Origin: an uncultured Crocinitomix sp. | GTDB lineage: Bacteria; Bacteroidota; Bacteroidia; Flavobacteriales_D; Crocinitomicaceae | Length of the DNA: 64,000 bases | Assembly: GCA_937136425.1 (NCBI GenBank) | Contig: CAKZON010000039.1 | Span: forward strand, 1 to 64,000 | Reading direction: 5' to 3' | Shown here: positions 52,429 through 60,941 of the stretch, piece by piece | Layout of the letters: each line of letters starts with the position of its first letter | Position numbering within the stretch: position 1 is the stretch's first letter | Translations under genes and position numbers: made by a program | Notes under the pieces: generated by a model | Told to the model about the DNA's origin: nothing | The model's database searches: none | Seen by the model: the letters and a program-made list of their open reading frames with translations, nothing else

Positions 52429-52809
52429 TTGAAAGTGAGAAAACTAGGAGTTGTTTTTATAATTGTAGGAATATTGTTAGCTGCTTTTACAGCTTTAGGG
52501 ATGGGGTATGGTTTTTTAATTAAATGGTATCAAATTATAGGCGTTATCTTTAGTGGCCCCATTCTTTTTACTGGTGTTTCAATGCTTTTTATACAATTAC
52601 CAAAAGAAAGAAGAAGAAGACCAGCTCTAGTATTGCTGTTGATATCAATCATTTTAATTACAGTTGGGGCACTTTCAAAATTTGTGTACTATTGGTTTGG
52701 TTCTAACATTGAGGTGATTCTTGGAGTTTTTATTTTTTGCTTTGCTTTTGCACTGTTGATGACCAAATTCAGATATGAAAAATGGTCTCAATTTATCGGT
52801 TCTTCGTAA
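52429..52809 (+). CDS. Small membrane protein
   Basis: 126 aa (from TTG at 52429) or 124 aa (from GTG at 52435; two codons shorter and perhaps better). Four hydrophobic helices (VFIIVGILLAAFTALGMGYG, IGVIFSGPILFTGVSMLFI, ALVLLLISIILITVGA, VILGVFIFCFAFALLM) separated by basic loops such as KERRRRP. Family not recognised. There is no ATG start. Monocistronic, divergent from the Rid operon. Confidence 0.7.
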   Translation: MKVRKLGVVFIIVGILLAAFTALGMGYGFLIKWYQIIGVIFSGPILFTGVSMLFIQLPKERRRRPALVLLLISIILITVGALSKFVYYWFGSNIEVILGVFIFCFAFALLMTKFRYEKWSQFIGSS

Positions 52810-52920
52810 TATTAAAGGAGCCTTTCCTTTGGCGTTTGTTCAGGTCTTGTTTAACCATAATAAGATTTTCATAGTACTGGATTTAAAGATTATCCAGTCA
52901 CATGGCGGGTAACAAGGAGA

Positions 52921-52950
52921 AAATAAAAAAAGGAGAGTTTCCTCTCCTTT
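52921..52950 (-). terminator. Rho-independent terminator overlapping the stop of the 70-aa gene
   Basis: On the minus strand AAAGGAGAG-GAAA-CTCTCCTTT forms a 9-bp stem with a GAAA tetraloop, then TTTTATTT. It begins at the stop codon of the 52949 gene, which supports transcription of that small gene. Confidence 0.85.
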
Positions 52951-53161
52951 AATACCTTGCGACCTGCTTAAGTTTAGGTAGACTAACCTTAAATCCTACC
53001 TGCCATTCTCCCTGTTTTTTCTTTCCTATCTTATCACTAAGTTTTACGTTTGCTTCCATATTGACTCCTTTCTTTTTTGAGCAAGACAAGCCTGCGGTTA
53101 ATGAAAATTTGGTTTGAAGGTGACCAGAGCCACACATCAATAACAACATGCCCAGAGGCAT
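52949..53161 (-). CDS. Small basic hypothetical protein with terminator-linked stop
   Basis: 70 aa, MPLGMLLLMCGSGHLQTK at the start, then LTAGLSCSKKKGVNME and a lysine-rich end (KKKQGEWQVGFKVSLPKLK). It has a short hydrophobic start with a cysteine, but this is too short for a normal lipoprotein signal. Family unknown. It lies on the same strand as the 53281 gene, with a 119-bp gap that holds a tRNA T-arm-like sequence. The strong terminator fused to its stop codon is the main argument that it is real. Confidence 0.5.
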   Translation of the reverse strand: MPLGMLLLMCGSGHLQTKFSLTAGLSCSKKKGVNMEANVKLSDKIGKKKQGEWQVGFKVSLPKLKQVARY

Positions 53162-53187
53162 TAAGACTTTTCTGACTGGAGACAGAA

Positions 53188-53202
53188 CAGGATTCGAACC
53201 TG
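53188..53202 (-). other. tRNA T-arm-like remnant upstream of the 70-aa gene
   Basis: On the minus strand CAGG-TTCGAAT-CCTG is a 4-bp stem with a TTCGAAT loop, as in a tRNA T-arm. A few bases later comes TGTCTCCA, like a 3' acceptor end. The 5' half (D-arm, anticodon arm, matching acceptor) is not found within 80 nt upstream, so this is at best a tRNA or tmRNA fragment, possibly an old attachment site. Confidence 0.35.
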
Positions 53203-53280
53203 AAAGATCGCTTCGTCAGCCATCAATGCACTATAAAGATAGCAATCTATTGGGATATGTAAAGGTTATACAGCAACTTG

Positions 53281-53823
53281 TTATTTATGTGCTTTATTCC
53301 ATAAACAAAGAAAGTTCTCCACCTCAAAAGGAGCAAGCGAATGAAGCTCTTTAGGAAATTCATGAAGAGATACATATCGTCCTAGATTTTCCATACCTAC
53401 ACAATTTGTCTCTAGCAAAATCTTAGCACCTTGTTTTGCTCCGGCATGAATAAAAACCTGATTAGGATAAAGGTTTAGATACCACCCTATCCGTAGAGCT
53501 GTATCATATGCCCATAAAGGGCCAACTCCATTAACCCCATCTTTTACATCTTTAATCATTAAGAACAATTCTTCAAATGAGGCAACATTTAGCAGGTCTT
53601 CTTGGATTTCTGTTAACGCCTTCATTGCTATTGGTTTACTGCCTTTAGGTGGTCTTCTTTGATGCGGATTAATCATTACTTGATTTCCTACTGGAGTATG
53701 CCCTAAGGCTGCCTGTTGAATTGCTACTAAAGAAGAAAGTCTGTTTTTATAGTATTCAACTTCTTGATGTAATCTTGGTAGATCGATCCTTCTGTATTCT
53801 CTGATATCTTGGATTAAATTCAT
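53281..53823 (-). CDS. Hypothetical accessory protein next to tRNA-Asp
   Basis: 180 aa from the ATG at 53823. A GTG at 53850 would add nine residues, but the -7-like TATTTTTA at 53828-53835 makes the ATG more likely. N-terminal amphipathic helix (PRLHQEVEYYKNRLSSLVAI), a basic stretch (NPHQRRPPKGSKP), then GVGPLWAYDTALRIGWYLNL and PNQVFIHAGAKQGAK, a pattern seen in scattered bacterial proteins of unknown function. Sits between tRNA-Asp and a tRNA-like remnant, which hints at an inserted segment. Confidence 0.75.
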   Translation of the reverse strand: MNLIQDIREYRRIDLPRLHQEVEYYKNRLSSLVAIQQAALGHTPVGNQVMINPHQRRPPKGSKPIAMKALTEIQEDLLNVASFEELFLMIKDVKDGVNGVGPLWAYDTALRIGWYLNLYPNQVFIHAGAKQGAKILLETNCVGMENLGRYVSLHEFPKELHSLAPFEVENFLCLWNKAHK

Positions 53824-53928
53824 GCGGTAAAAATAAGCACTAGGTCCCACTTATGAACTTGTAGACTTAGATGTGGACCTTTTATTCTAAAAAGCGGGGA
53901 TAACTAGATCAAACCCTCTTAAAAAGCA

Positions 53929-53962
53929 AAAATCCGAAGATATTGATACATCTTCGGATTTT
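53929..53962 (-). terminator. Terminator downstream of tRNA-Asp
   Basis: AAAATCCGAAG (53930-53940) pairs with CTTCGGATTTT (53952-53962), 11 bp, and on the minus strand is followed by TTGCTTTTT. Lies 49 bp past the tRNA. Confidence 0.8.
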
Positions 53963-54010
53963 CTATTTCCTTCAGCCATAAAGGACTTGACCTTGCTCTT
54001 TCGAGCTGTG

Positions 54011-54084
54011 CGGTCTGGACGAGACTCGAACTCGCGACCCCCTGCGTGACAGGCAGGTATTCTAACCAACTGAACTACCAGACC
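54011..54084 (-). tRNA. tRNA-Asp (anticodon GTC)
   Basis: 74 nt without encoded CCA. Acceptor stem GGTCTGG / CCAGACC (perfect), anticodon arm CCTGC-CTGTCAC-GCAGG with GTC, T-arm GCGAG-TTCGAGT-CTCGT, discriminator G. The D-arm GTTC..GAAT is present with a weak pair. A hairpin terminator follows. The coding frame that reads MVRIPACHAGG through it is an artefact of the tRNA. Confidence 0.97.
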
Positions 54085-54341
54085 AATAATTTTTTCACTA
54101 GTGCCTCTCTCTTGAAGCGGGTCAAAGGTAGGTATATTTTTTATTTGAACAAGCGAAAAAATGAAAAAAATTCAATTATTTTTTTTCAAATGATAATCAA
54201 TGATCTTCTCTAGAGAATCCTTGATTTGATTGATCTTCATTATCAGGTGTTTATACCCGCTTTGCACATTTAGGTAATTCTGACCTGAAAAAATGAAAGT
54301 TGCATTATTACTATTGTATAAATCAAAAAATGAAATAAAAA

Positions 54342-55550
54342 ATGGCAACTTATAATTTCGAACAACAAATATATAGTCTTTCTCAAACAGCAAATATTAG
54401 TTTTAATAAACGCTTTGCAACCTTAAATGCTTTGCAAGATTATGTGACAGATACAATGAACGGTCTTCTTTCAAATCCATCCGCTCAAAATTTGATTGGT
54501 GATTGGAGTACAATATGGGGGCCATATACGTGGTGTAATTATGCGGCACAGGATAATCCAAAAGATACATCTTCCACCCCATATTATTCTGATAATACTA
54601 TGTATTTGGCGTATAATGCGGCAACCAATCAATATGTGCTTGCCGTGGCTGGAACAAATGCAATATCGTGGTATGGTTGGTTAGTTGAAGATTTTAGCAC
54701 AATAAAAACAGAACCATGGTCTAAATTGGTACCAAATACAACAGCAACAACAGCTAAAATATCGGAAGGAACTTATACAGGAATGAATATTCTCTTGAAT
54801 GAGATTAATTCTCAATATAGTGGAAGTCAATCTGGGATTGTGGACTTTTTAGCCAATCATATGAAAACCGCTCAGGCAGGTGCAACATTAGCTGTTACTG
54901 GTCATAGTCTTGGTGGAGCATTATCTCCTACGTTGGCAACTTATTTAAAAGAGATTCAGTCAACTTGGGATCCAACAGGAAATGTAACTGTTCTTTCTAC
55001 TTACCCAACAGCTGGGCCAACTCCAGGTGACGAAGCGTTTGCACATCATATTGAGGATGAAATAGGATCCAATTATCATGCGTCATATAATAAAATAGAT
55101 ATGGTTCCGCATGCATGGGAAGCGATTATGATGGCTGAGATTCCGACACTCTATACTGCTTGTGGAATTCCTGCGCCAACTATTATAAAAGATGCTGTTG
55201 ATTTGTTAATAGGTGCTACATTAATGAATGGTTATTTGCAAGCGCAACCTTTAACATCATTACCTGGAACTTGTTATAAGACGGATCCGCAATTAATTAC
55301 GGAAATTATTGGTGAAATTAGCCCTGCATTATTAAAAGAGTTAGAATCTTTTGGTTTAGTAGATGCGAATAATTTGGTAAACTTTTTATTGGAAGTGGTT
55401 TATCAGCATACAACTGCATATAATAGTTTGCTAAACCGTGAGGCATTTTCTGTTTTGTTTGATCAGGCAACGGGGACAAAACCTAGTTATGAGCATTTAG
55501 TATTAACTGTGATTGATGAATTGCTTAAAGTGTTTAAAACATTTTCGTAG
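54342..55550 (+). CDS. Lipase class 3 family protein
   Basis: 402 aa. GHSLGG with S189 as the nucleophile (LAVTGHSLGGALSPTLATYL), a preceding strand YVLAVAGTNAISWYGW that could form the oxyanion hole, and later GDEAFAHHI and DMVPHAWE that may supply acid and His of the triad. No N-terminal signal or lipobox is visible, so it may be cytosolic or use another export route. This is unusual for the family, whose members are often secreted. Transcribed alone, convergent with a DUF58 gene (5-bp gap). Confidence 0.8.
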   Translation: MATYNFEQQIYSLSQTANISFNKRFATLNALQDYVTDTMNGLLSNPSAQNLIGDWSTIWGPYTWCNYAAQDNPKDTSSTPYYSDNTMYLAYNAATNQYVLAVAGTNAISWYGWLVEDFSTIKTEPWSKLVPNTTATTAKISEGTYTGMNILLNEINSQYSGSQSGIVDFLANHMKTAQAGATLAVTGHSLGGALSPTLATYLKEIQSTWDPTGNVTVLSTYPTAGPTPGDEAFAHHIEDEIGSNYHASYNKIDMVPHAWEAIMMAEIPTLYTACGIPAPTIIKDAVDLLIGATLMNGYLQAQPLTSLPGTCYKTDPQLITEIIGEISPALLKELESFGLVDANNLVNFLLEVVYQHTTAYNSLLNREAFSVLFDQATGTKPSYEHLVLTVIDELLKVFKTFS

Positions 55551-55555
55551 TAAGC

Positions 55556-56482
55556 CTAGATTATTTTCTGCCGCTTAACAAGGTATTGTTGTAGTACAAA
55601 CTCAATACCTTCTTTAATGTCCGCTTCAACAAAATCAATTTTGAATTGAGCACATTTTAATTTTAAGTCACTCGTAACTTTTGCAACTTGTTCTTGAAAT
55701 GATTTTTTAATCTCACCAGGATGAAGCTTTATTTTTTCTCCAGACTCAAGATCAATAAATGTGGTTGGCTTGTTTGGGTAATCCAAGTTCATTTCTGTAG
55801 CCTTGTCCATCACATTGAATAATAAAACTTCGTGTTTATTGTGTTTGAGATGTAAAAAGGCATCTGTTAAATCATCTAAAGATTCATTACTGAAGAAATC
55901 AGAGAAAATGATAACCAATGATCGTTTGTGATTGTTTTCAGCAACTTGATGTAGGATACTTGAAAGAGACGTTTTAACCTCCAAATGGTCTTCCTGTTTA
56001 ATCATTAATTTCTCAAGTTCATCATAGATCATTCTGTGATGAGATGGAGATGTTTTGAGAGGTGTGTCCAGCTTTATTTCATTTTCAAAAACAGTGATTC
56101 CAACTCCGTCACGTTGCTTTTTGAATATCTCCATTAGAGATGCTATGGAGTAAATACTGAAACCTAATTTGTTAAGCGGGTTCTTTTGGTCCACTTTTGG
56201 GAAATACATGGAGGATGAAATATCTAGAATTACTCGGCAACGCAGGTTTGTCTCCTCTTCATATCTTTTAACAAATAGTTTATCTGTTTTTGCGTAAAGT
56301 TTCCAGTCAATATGTTTGGTTGACTCTCCTGGATTATACAAACGGTGTTCTGCAAACTCAACGGAAAATCCGTGAAAAGGGGAGCGGTGTAAACCTGTAA
56401 TAAAACCCTCAACTACTTGCTTTGCAATAAATTCCAAGTTTCCAAACTTGGCGAGCTCCTGTATGTCTATTTTTCCGTACAA
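55556..56482 (-). CDS. DUF58 domain-containing protein
   Basis: 308 aa from a TTG start at 56482; no ATG precedes the core. The N-terminal HLYNPGE-type block (EHRLYNPGESTKHIDWKLYAK) is the DUF58 signature, and LDISSSMYFPK supplies the DxSxS metal motif of a vWA-like domain. Members usually sit in operons with a MoxR AAA+ ATPase and act as its partners; no moxR is adjacent here. Cytosolic. Confidence 0.88.
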   Translation of the reverse strand: MYGKIDIQELAKFGNLEFIAKQVVEGFITGLHRSPFHGFSVEFAEHRLYNPGESTKHIDWKLYAKTDKLFVKRYEEETNLRCRVILDISSSMYFPKVDQKNPLNKLGFSIYSIASLMEIFKKQRDGVGITVFENEIKLDTPLKTSPSHHRMIYDELEKLMIKQEDHLEVKTSLSSILHQVAENNHKRSLVIIFSDFFSNESLDDLTDAFLHLKHNKHEVLLFNVMDKATEMNLDYPNKPTTFIDLESGEKIKLHPGEIKKSFQEQVAKVTSDLKLKCAQFKIDFVEADIKEGIEFVLQQYLVKRQKII

Positions 56483-56542
56483 TCTTGTAATTTAGTGAAA
56501 GATAGTAATCTTATTCAAAATGTGTAACTTTAGTGGTGAATT

Positions 56543-56923
56543 ATGATGAAAGAAAAGGCAAATACTAATCGCGTTTGTGAGAGTTGTGGAGATGTAATTA
56601 CAGGAAGAAGTGATAAACGGTTTTGTTCTGATTATTGTCGTAATACTAAGCATAATCAGCTGAATAGAGATAGTTCAAATTACATTCGAAAGGTGAATAA
56701 TATTTTAAGAAGAAATCGAAGAATATTAGAGCGTTTTAATCCGAACGGTAAGGCCAAGGTGATGGGGACAACATTGATGGAGGAAGGTTTTAATTTTGCC
56801 TACTATACCAATGTCTATGAGACAAAAAAAGGTTCTCGTTATTTCTTTTGCTATGATCAAGGGTATTTAAAAATTGATGATGAGTATTATGCCTTGGTTG
56901 AGCGTCAAGAATATGTTAAGTGA
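56543..56923 (+). CDS. Small zinc-ribbon protein of Flavobacteria
   Basis: 126 aa. N-terminal [21 protein letters not shown] gives two CxxC/CxxxC-type pairs for one zinc ion, like DUF2116-type fingers. A basic helix ([14 protein letters not shown]) that could contact nucleic acid follows, then an alpha/beta tail ([17 protein letters not shown]). Family role unknown. It ends 2 bp before the ATG of yidD, so the two are probably co-transcribed. A TAACTTTA box is 10 nt upstream. Confidence 0.75.
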   Translation: MMKEKANTNRVCESCGDVITGRSDKRFCSDYCRNTKHNQLNRDSSNYIRKVNNILRRNRRILERFNPNGKAKVMGTTLMEEGFNFAYYTNVYETKKGSRYFFCYDQGYLKIDDEYYALVERQEYVK

Positions 56924-56925
56924 TT

Positions 56926-57186
56926 ATGATGAAATATATTAATTACATATTCATTTTTCCCGTTAAAATTTATCAATGGATTATTTCTCCAATTTTTCCA
57001 GCCCAGTGTCGCTATGATCCTACTTGTAGCAATTACACAATTGATGCAATTAAAGAGTGGGGTCCAATAAGAGGTGGTTGGATGGGAATAAAACGCATTG
57101 CTTCTTGTCACCCGTGGGGAGGAATGGGACATGACCCTGTACCTAAGAATCCAAAAAAAAATAAGTCCAACAAAAAAGGAGCGTGA
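56926..57186 (+). CDS. yidD: Membrane protein insertion efficiency factor YidD
   Basis: 86 aa from ATG 56926. A GTG at 56920 overlaps the previous stop and would add two residues; a second ATG follows at 56929. Signature [19 protein letters not shown] and SCHPWGG, with [15 protein letters not shown] as the hydrophobic N-terminal segment. Helps YidC-dependent membrane insertion. The usual neighbours (rnpA, yidC) are not here. The stop codon lies inside a 32-bp perfect palindrome that also terminates dsbD from the other side. Confidence 0.95.
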   Translation: MMKYINYIFIFPVKIYQWIISPIFPAQCRYDPTCSNYTIDAIKEWGPIRGGWMGIKRIASCHPWGGMGHDPVPKNPKKNKSNKKGA

Positions 57187-57203
57187 TATCACGCTCCTTT
57201 TTT
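57172..57203. terminator. Bidirectional terminator, perfect 32-bp palindrome
   Basis: A six-A run, then GGAGCGTGAT|ATCACGCTCC, then a six-T run, symmetric about the 57187/57188 junction. It stops yidD transcripts (plus) and, with the same stem, dsbD transcripts (minus). The yidD stop codon TGA at 57184-57186 is inside the stem. Confidence 0.92.
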
Positions 57204-57223
57204 ATTATAAGATTTTAAGCAAA

Positions 57224-59713
57224 CTACAACGCCACAAATTGGGGCTTAATAAGCGTAGCATTTTTAGAAGCTTCAAATTGCTTTTTAGCGTTTTCTAACC
57301 ACTCTTTAAATACTTCAACTTCTGAATGCGTTTGGTAATTCGCTTTTCCTGAAATGTTATTTTCTTTATGGTCTAGAATAACGTACATAGGCTGAGTTAC
57401 CTCACCATAACGATCGATTTCCATTTTCATCCATTTGTCTCCAACTGTTTCCATTGGATCGCCATTTGCTTTTAATTCGTTAGCATATTTTTCAGGAAGA
57501 TCAGAACGCTCATCAACGTAAAGTGAAGCAATAACAAAATCATTAGCCATTAATGGAGCAACAGATTCGTCTGCCCAAACATACTCTTCCATTTTTCTAC
57601 AATTTACACATGCCCAACCAGTGAAATCAAGTAAAAGTGGTTTGTCAACTTCTTTAGCGTATTCAAGTGCATCATAATAATCACGAATGGTGTAGATATT
57701 GTGTCCATGTGCATGAGTACTTTCAGGCCAACCTTCAGGTATCTCTGGAGCTTCACCATGCAGTCCATAAGGAGATTCAGAATAGGTCATTGGAGGAGGG
57801 AATCCAGATATTAACTTTAATGGTGCGCCCCACATTCCTGGAAGCAAATAGATTATAAACCCAATTACAAACGTTGCAAATAAAGTTCGACCAACAGACA
57901 GTTTTTTAATAGGACTATCATGCGGTAGTTCTATTTTACCGATTAGATAAATGAAGAGTACTACAAAAATACCTAGCCAAATTCCAATAAATAGCTCACG
58001 TTCGATATAGTGAAGTTGTAATACTAAATCTGCATTTGATAAGAATTTCAAAGCAAGTGCTAATTCAATAAATCCTAATACAACTTTTACTGTGTTTAAC
58101 CAACCACCAGAAGAAGGCAGAGAGTTTAACCATCCTGGGAATGCTGCAAATAAACCAAATGGTAATGCTAAAGCCATAGAGAAACCAAGCATAGCTACAA
58201 TTGGTCCAGATAATCCTCCTTCAGCAGATTGTACTAGTACTGTTCCTACAATTGGTCCTGTACATGAGAATGATACTAATGCTAATGTAAAGGCCATGAA
58301 GAATATTCCAATAAGCCCACCTCGGTCTGCTTGTTTGTCTGCTTTGTTTACCCAAGATGCAGGCAACGTAATTTCAAATGCACCTAAGAAAGAGATTGCA
58401 AAAATTACGAACATGATAAAGAATACCAGATTCACCCATGGGTTAGTCGCCATGTCATTTAAAATTGTTGGTCCAGCAATGGCTGTTACCAATACTCCCA
58501 AAATAACATAGATCAAGATAATTGATACGGCGTAAAATATTGCCTTTCTAATTCCTTCTGATTTAGTTTTTGATTGTTTAGTAAAGAAACTAACAGTCAT
58601 AGGAATCATTGGGAATACACAAGGAGTTAATAGTGCAACGAATCCACTTAAAAATGCAATTATGAAAATTAACCACAAGGAATCTTGCGTTGTTCTTTCT
58701 CCATTGTCAATTGCTTCACTTAAGTTAAAGTTAAGCTCTGATACTTCCGTATTGTGAAAGTCATTAGCGCATCCCATTAAGTAGAGATCTAAATCAACAG
58801 TTAAATTAGGAACATTAGCAGTATCTTTAATTGTAATGTCTTGTCTTATTGTAGCAAGATATTTATAACCAGTAGTTGCCTCTCCAACTGTTTCTTGAAT
58901 TTCTAATGTATATGGTTTTGTTTCTTCAATTTGGTCATTATCACGTAAATTAAAAACTGATTTATATCCTTGTGGATTATCAAAAGCATACATTGCAAAA
59001 ATTGAATCAATTACAATTTCAGCTGATAAAGTATAGCTTTTCTCGTCCGTTCTAAATGGGTCAAATACTCTAACTAATACAGGGTCAAATGCTTCGCTGT
59101 AGTTTGATCCTTCGCAAGTGCTTAATAATGATGCTAAAACAGAGTCTATAGCAACTTCATCATCAATAATTGGATCTTCACTAGTTTCTGTCTCACTTGT
59201 GTCATCTTGAACAACAGGTTCTTCAACGCCATCCTCAAGGTTGTCAGTTCCTTTAATTGAAATTGCAAAGTCTGTATATCCTGGAGGGAAGCAAGCTGTT
59301 CTGCAAGCCATTGAATAAACTTCAACGTTTAAAATGAAATCTTTTTTCGATTTAATTTTAACCTTTTGCTTAAATGTTGCTTTTGAACCATCAAAAACAC
59401 GCTCTGGATAGCCGTCGTTATCTTTTTCTGTAACTCCATATTCTTTGGTGCTTCCAACAAGTTCATAATCTGAACTTGGTTTAAATGTGAGTTCAGTACC
59501 TTGAGAAACTCCCGTTGGAGGTTGCTCTTGTGCGTATATATGCCAATGATCATATTGTCTGGCAATGATAGATACAATGGCGATATCACCGTCATATTCA
59601 ACTGAATGTTCCCATTTGATTACTTCATCAACTGAGGCAGGCATTTCTTCATCCTGTGCAAAGCTATAAGTTGCAAATAAGGCCAGAAAAATGAGTGAAA
59701 TTTGTTTAAGCAT
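57224..59713 (-). CDS. dsbD: Thiol:disulfide interchange protein DsbD-like
   Basis: 829 aa, longer than E. coli DsbD because of an extended, acidic N-terminal region. Signal peptide (MLKQISLIFLALFATYSFAQ), then a DsbD-alpha-like domain with VYSMACRTACFPPGY cysteines. A second beta-domain follows, then eight membrane helices starting FLSGFVALLTPCVFPMIP (the CcdA-like TPCVFP motif) and FSCTGPIVGTVLV. The C-terminal thioredoxin domain has CVNC at 702-705 (DFTGWACVNCRKM). Carries electrons from cytosolic thioredoxin to periplasmic partners, which would include cytochrome c maturation. Monocistronic, ended by the palindrome at 57172. Confidence 0.93.
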   Translation of the reverse strand: MLKQISLIFLALFATYSFAQDEEMPASVDEVIKWEHSVEYDGDIAIVSIIARQYDHWHIYAQEQPPTGVSQGTELTFKPSSDYELVGSTKEYGVTEKDNDGYPERVFDGSKATFKQKVKIKSKKDFILNVEVYSMACRTACFPPGYTDFAISIKGTDNLEDGVEEPVVQDDTSETETSEDPIIDDEVAIDSVLASLLSTCEGSNYSEAFDPVLVRVFDPFRTDEKSYTLSAEIVIDSIFAMYAFDNPQGYKSVFNLRDNDQIEETKPYTLEIQETVGEATTGYKYLATIRQDITIKDTANVPNLTVDLDLYLMGCANDFHNTEVSELNFNLSEAIDNGERTTQDSLWLIFIIAFLSGFVALLTPCVFPMIPMTVSFFTKQSKTKSEGIRKAIFYAVSIILIYVILGVLVTAIAGPTILNDMATNPWVNLVFFIMFVIFAISFLGAFEITLPASWVNKADKQADRGGLIGIFFMAFTLALVSFSCTGPIVGTVLVQSAEGGLSGPIVAMLGFSMALALPFGLFAAFPGWLNSLPSSGGWLNTVKVVLGFIELALALKFLSNADLVLQLHYIERELFIGIWLGIFVVLFIYLIGKIELPHDSPIKKLSVGRTLFATFVIGFIIYLLPGMWGAPLKLISGFPPPMTYSESPYGLHGEAPEIPEGWPESTHAHGHNIYTIRDYYDALEYAKEVDKPLLLDFTGWACVNCRKMEEYVWADESVAPLMANDFVIASLYVDERSDLPEKYANELKANGDPMETVGDKWMKMEIDRYGEVTQPMYVILDHKENNISGKANYQTHSEVEVFKEWLENAKKQFEASKNATLIKPQFVAL

Positions 59714-59806
59714 AATTCAATTTGTGATAAGTGTAGCCCCAAATGTAATATAAAAGTAGCATAACGATTTGAGTGAATATTGCTTATTGTTGAAATTCTA
59801 AAACAT

Positions 59807-59833
59807 AAAAAAAGGCGGGTAAGCCCGCCTTTT
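59807..59833 (-). terminator. Terminator of the 94-aa gene (bidirectional stem)
   Basis: AAAAGGCGGG-TAAG-CCCGCCTTTT, a 10-bp stem with a 4-nt loop; on the minus strand it is followed by TTT, giving a T-run of seven. Lies 20 bp beyond the stop at 59853. Confidence 0.9.
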
Positions 59834-59852
59834 CAATAGTTATTTTGTTCTA

Positions 59853-60137
59853 TTATATGTATCTTATGTCAATTATTTTATCAATTGGAATCCAAAGACC
59901 ACCTTTTAAACAAATAAATTTATTTCCTGTGGCCCAAATTGTAGTTTGTACAGATTTGGGTCCAGAGTCCGAATGGAAATCAATGTGAAATTTCACTTTG
60001 CTTAAATTTCCTAGCCCAGTGGCGTCTCTTAGTTTTTTTAACAATAACGGATTTTGCTTAAATGACACATTATTCTTAAACGAAAAATTAGCAATTGCCT
60101 CTTTTTCAACCAATGTCGGACTCAATATCTCTTGCAT
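59853..60137 (-). CDS. Small hypothetical protein
   Basis: 94 aa, no signal and no membrane helix. Beta-strand rich at the C-terminus (KFHIDFHSDSGPKSVQ, TIWATGNKFICLKGGLWIPI), which could be a small Sm-like or PH-like barrel. No family recognised. Its own terminator supports it as a single transcribed gene. Confidence 0.7.
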   Translation of the reverse strand: MQEILSPTLVEKEAIANFSFKNNVSFKQNPLLLKKLRDATGLGNLSKVKFHIDFHSDSGPKSVQTTIWATGNKFICLKGGLWIPIDKIIDIRYI

Positions 60138-60315
60138 ACTTCGAAGTTTTTGGGGCTAGAATTCCCTGCGCGTTATAATTTTTTTTAAAATTAAAGGGGG
60201 AGTTCTTAGCTCGGTTTAGATATACAATTTATAAAAAAAATATGAATGTTCAAAAACTAAATTGATTCTAATCAATGAAATGTTAAAGGAGAATGCAGAA
60301 TTATAAATTACTGCA

Positions 60316-60358
60316 CAAAAAAAAACGCCCTCTCTCGTTGAACCGAGAAGGGCGTTTT
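60316..60358 (-). terminator. Terminator of the 125-aa gene (bidirectional stem)
   Basis: ACGCCC-TCTCTCG pairs with CGAGA-AGGGCGT with one bulged base, loop TTGAAC. T-runs follow on both strands (eight or more on the minus). Lies 20 bp beyond the stop at 60378. Confidence 0.88.
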
Positions 60359-60377
60359 TATTAAGTTTATTTATCTT

Positions 60378-60755
60378 TTAGTCCACCATTATATAAGTGG
60401 TCATAAATTCATTTCTTTCTACATCAGTACCGTTTACACCAACAGAATTAATTTCTAAGTTAACTAATAATCGCATAATTACTCTACGCGCCATTTCGTT
60501 ATCTTCAACTAAACTTATCTTAACGGTGTTTCCAGAGTCTCCTGCATCTACAACCGTAACCGTGAAATAACTTTCATAGTATGCCGCGTTGCTACTAATG
60601 TCTTCAGCAGTGTGAACTGGGCTAAACATGAAGTTAAAACTAGTGGTAGCTTTTTTGTCATAACTATCAGTAGCATCTGTGAATGCAATCGTTGATTGTC
60701 CAAATGTGAAAGCAGCCATCATTAATCCTGCAACTAATCCTAATACCTTTTTCAT
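60378..60755 (-). CDS. Exported small hypothetical protein
   Basis: 125 aa with a signal peptide (MKKVLGLVAGLMMAAFTFGQ). The mature part is beta-type with FMFSPVHTAEDISSNAAYY and VKISLVEDNEMARRVIMRLL, no cysteines and no recognised domain. Probably periplasmic. Codon use is ordinary. Its own terminator; no clear promoter motif. Confidence 0.75.
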   Translation of the reverse strand: MKKVLGLVAGLMMAAFTFGQSTIAFTDATDSYDKKATTSFNFMFSPVHTAEDISSNAAYYESYFTVTVVDAGDSGNTVKISLVEDNEMARRVIMRLLVNLEINSVGVNGTDVERNEFMTTYIMVD

Positions 60756-60900
60756 GTGTTTTATTTTATGTCGCTTCTATTTTAATTGAATTGACGTTTT
60801 TATCTTTTGTTTACTCTTCCTAGACGCAATTAGCGTGCCAAAGGTTGTTGTAAATATATAAATTTTGGTCGTATTGATCTGTTTTAAAGGGTTAATATTC

Positions 60901-60908
60901 TATTTTTG
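60901..60908 (+). promoter_or_regulatory. -7 box TATTTTTG of rnhB
   Basis: Exact TAnnTTTG 33 nt before the rnhB ATG at 60942. A TTG lies 24 nt further upstream, a longer spacer than usual. Confidence 0.5.
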
Positions 60909-60941
60909 TTTTAGACGAATCTTGGATTCATAATTAATAAT

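Noticed and set aside
53148..53354. 68-aa plus-strand frame over the tRNA-like remnant
   Set aside because: It overlaps genes on the minus strand at both ends, and part of it is the reverse of the T-arm, so it is unlikely to be coding.
53887..54069. 60-aa frame starting MVRIPACHAGG
   Set aside because: It reads through the tRNA-Asp gene; this is a well-known false frame made by tRNA sequence.
54172..54393. 73-aa minus-strand frame before the lipase gene
   Set aside because: It overlaps the start of the lipase gene, has no terminator or neighbours, and looks like AT-rich chance coding.
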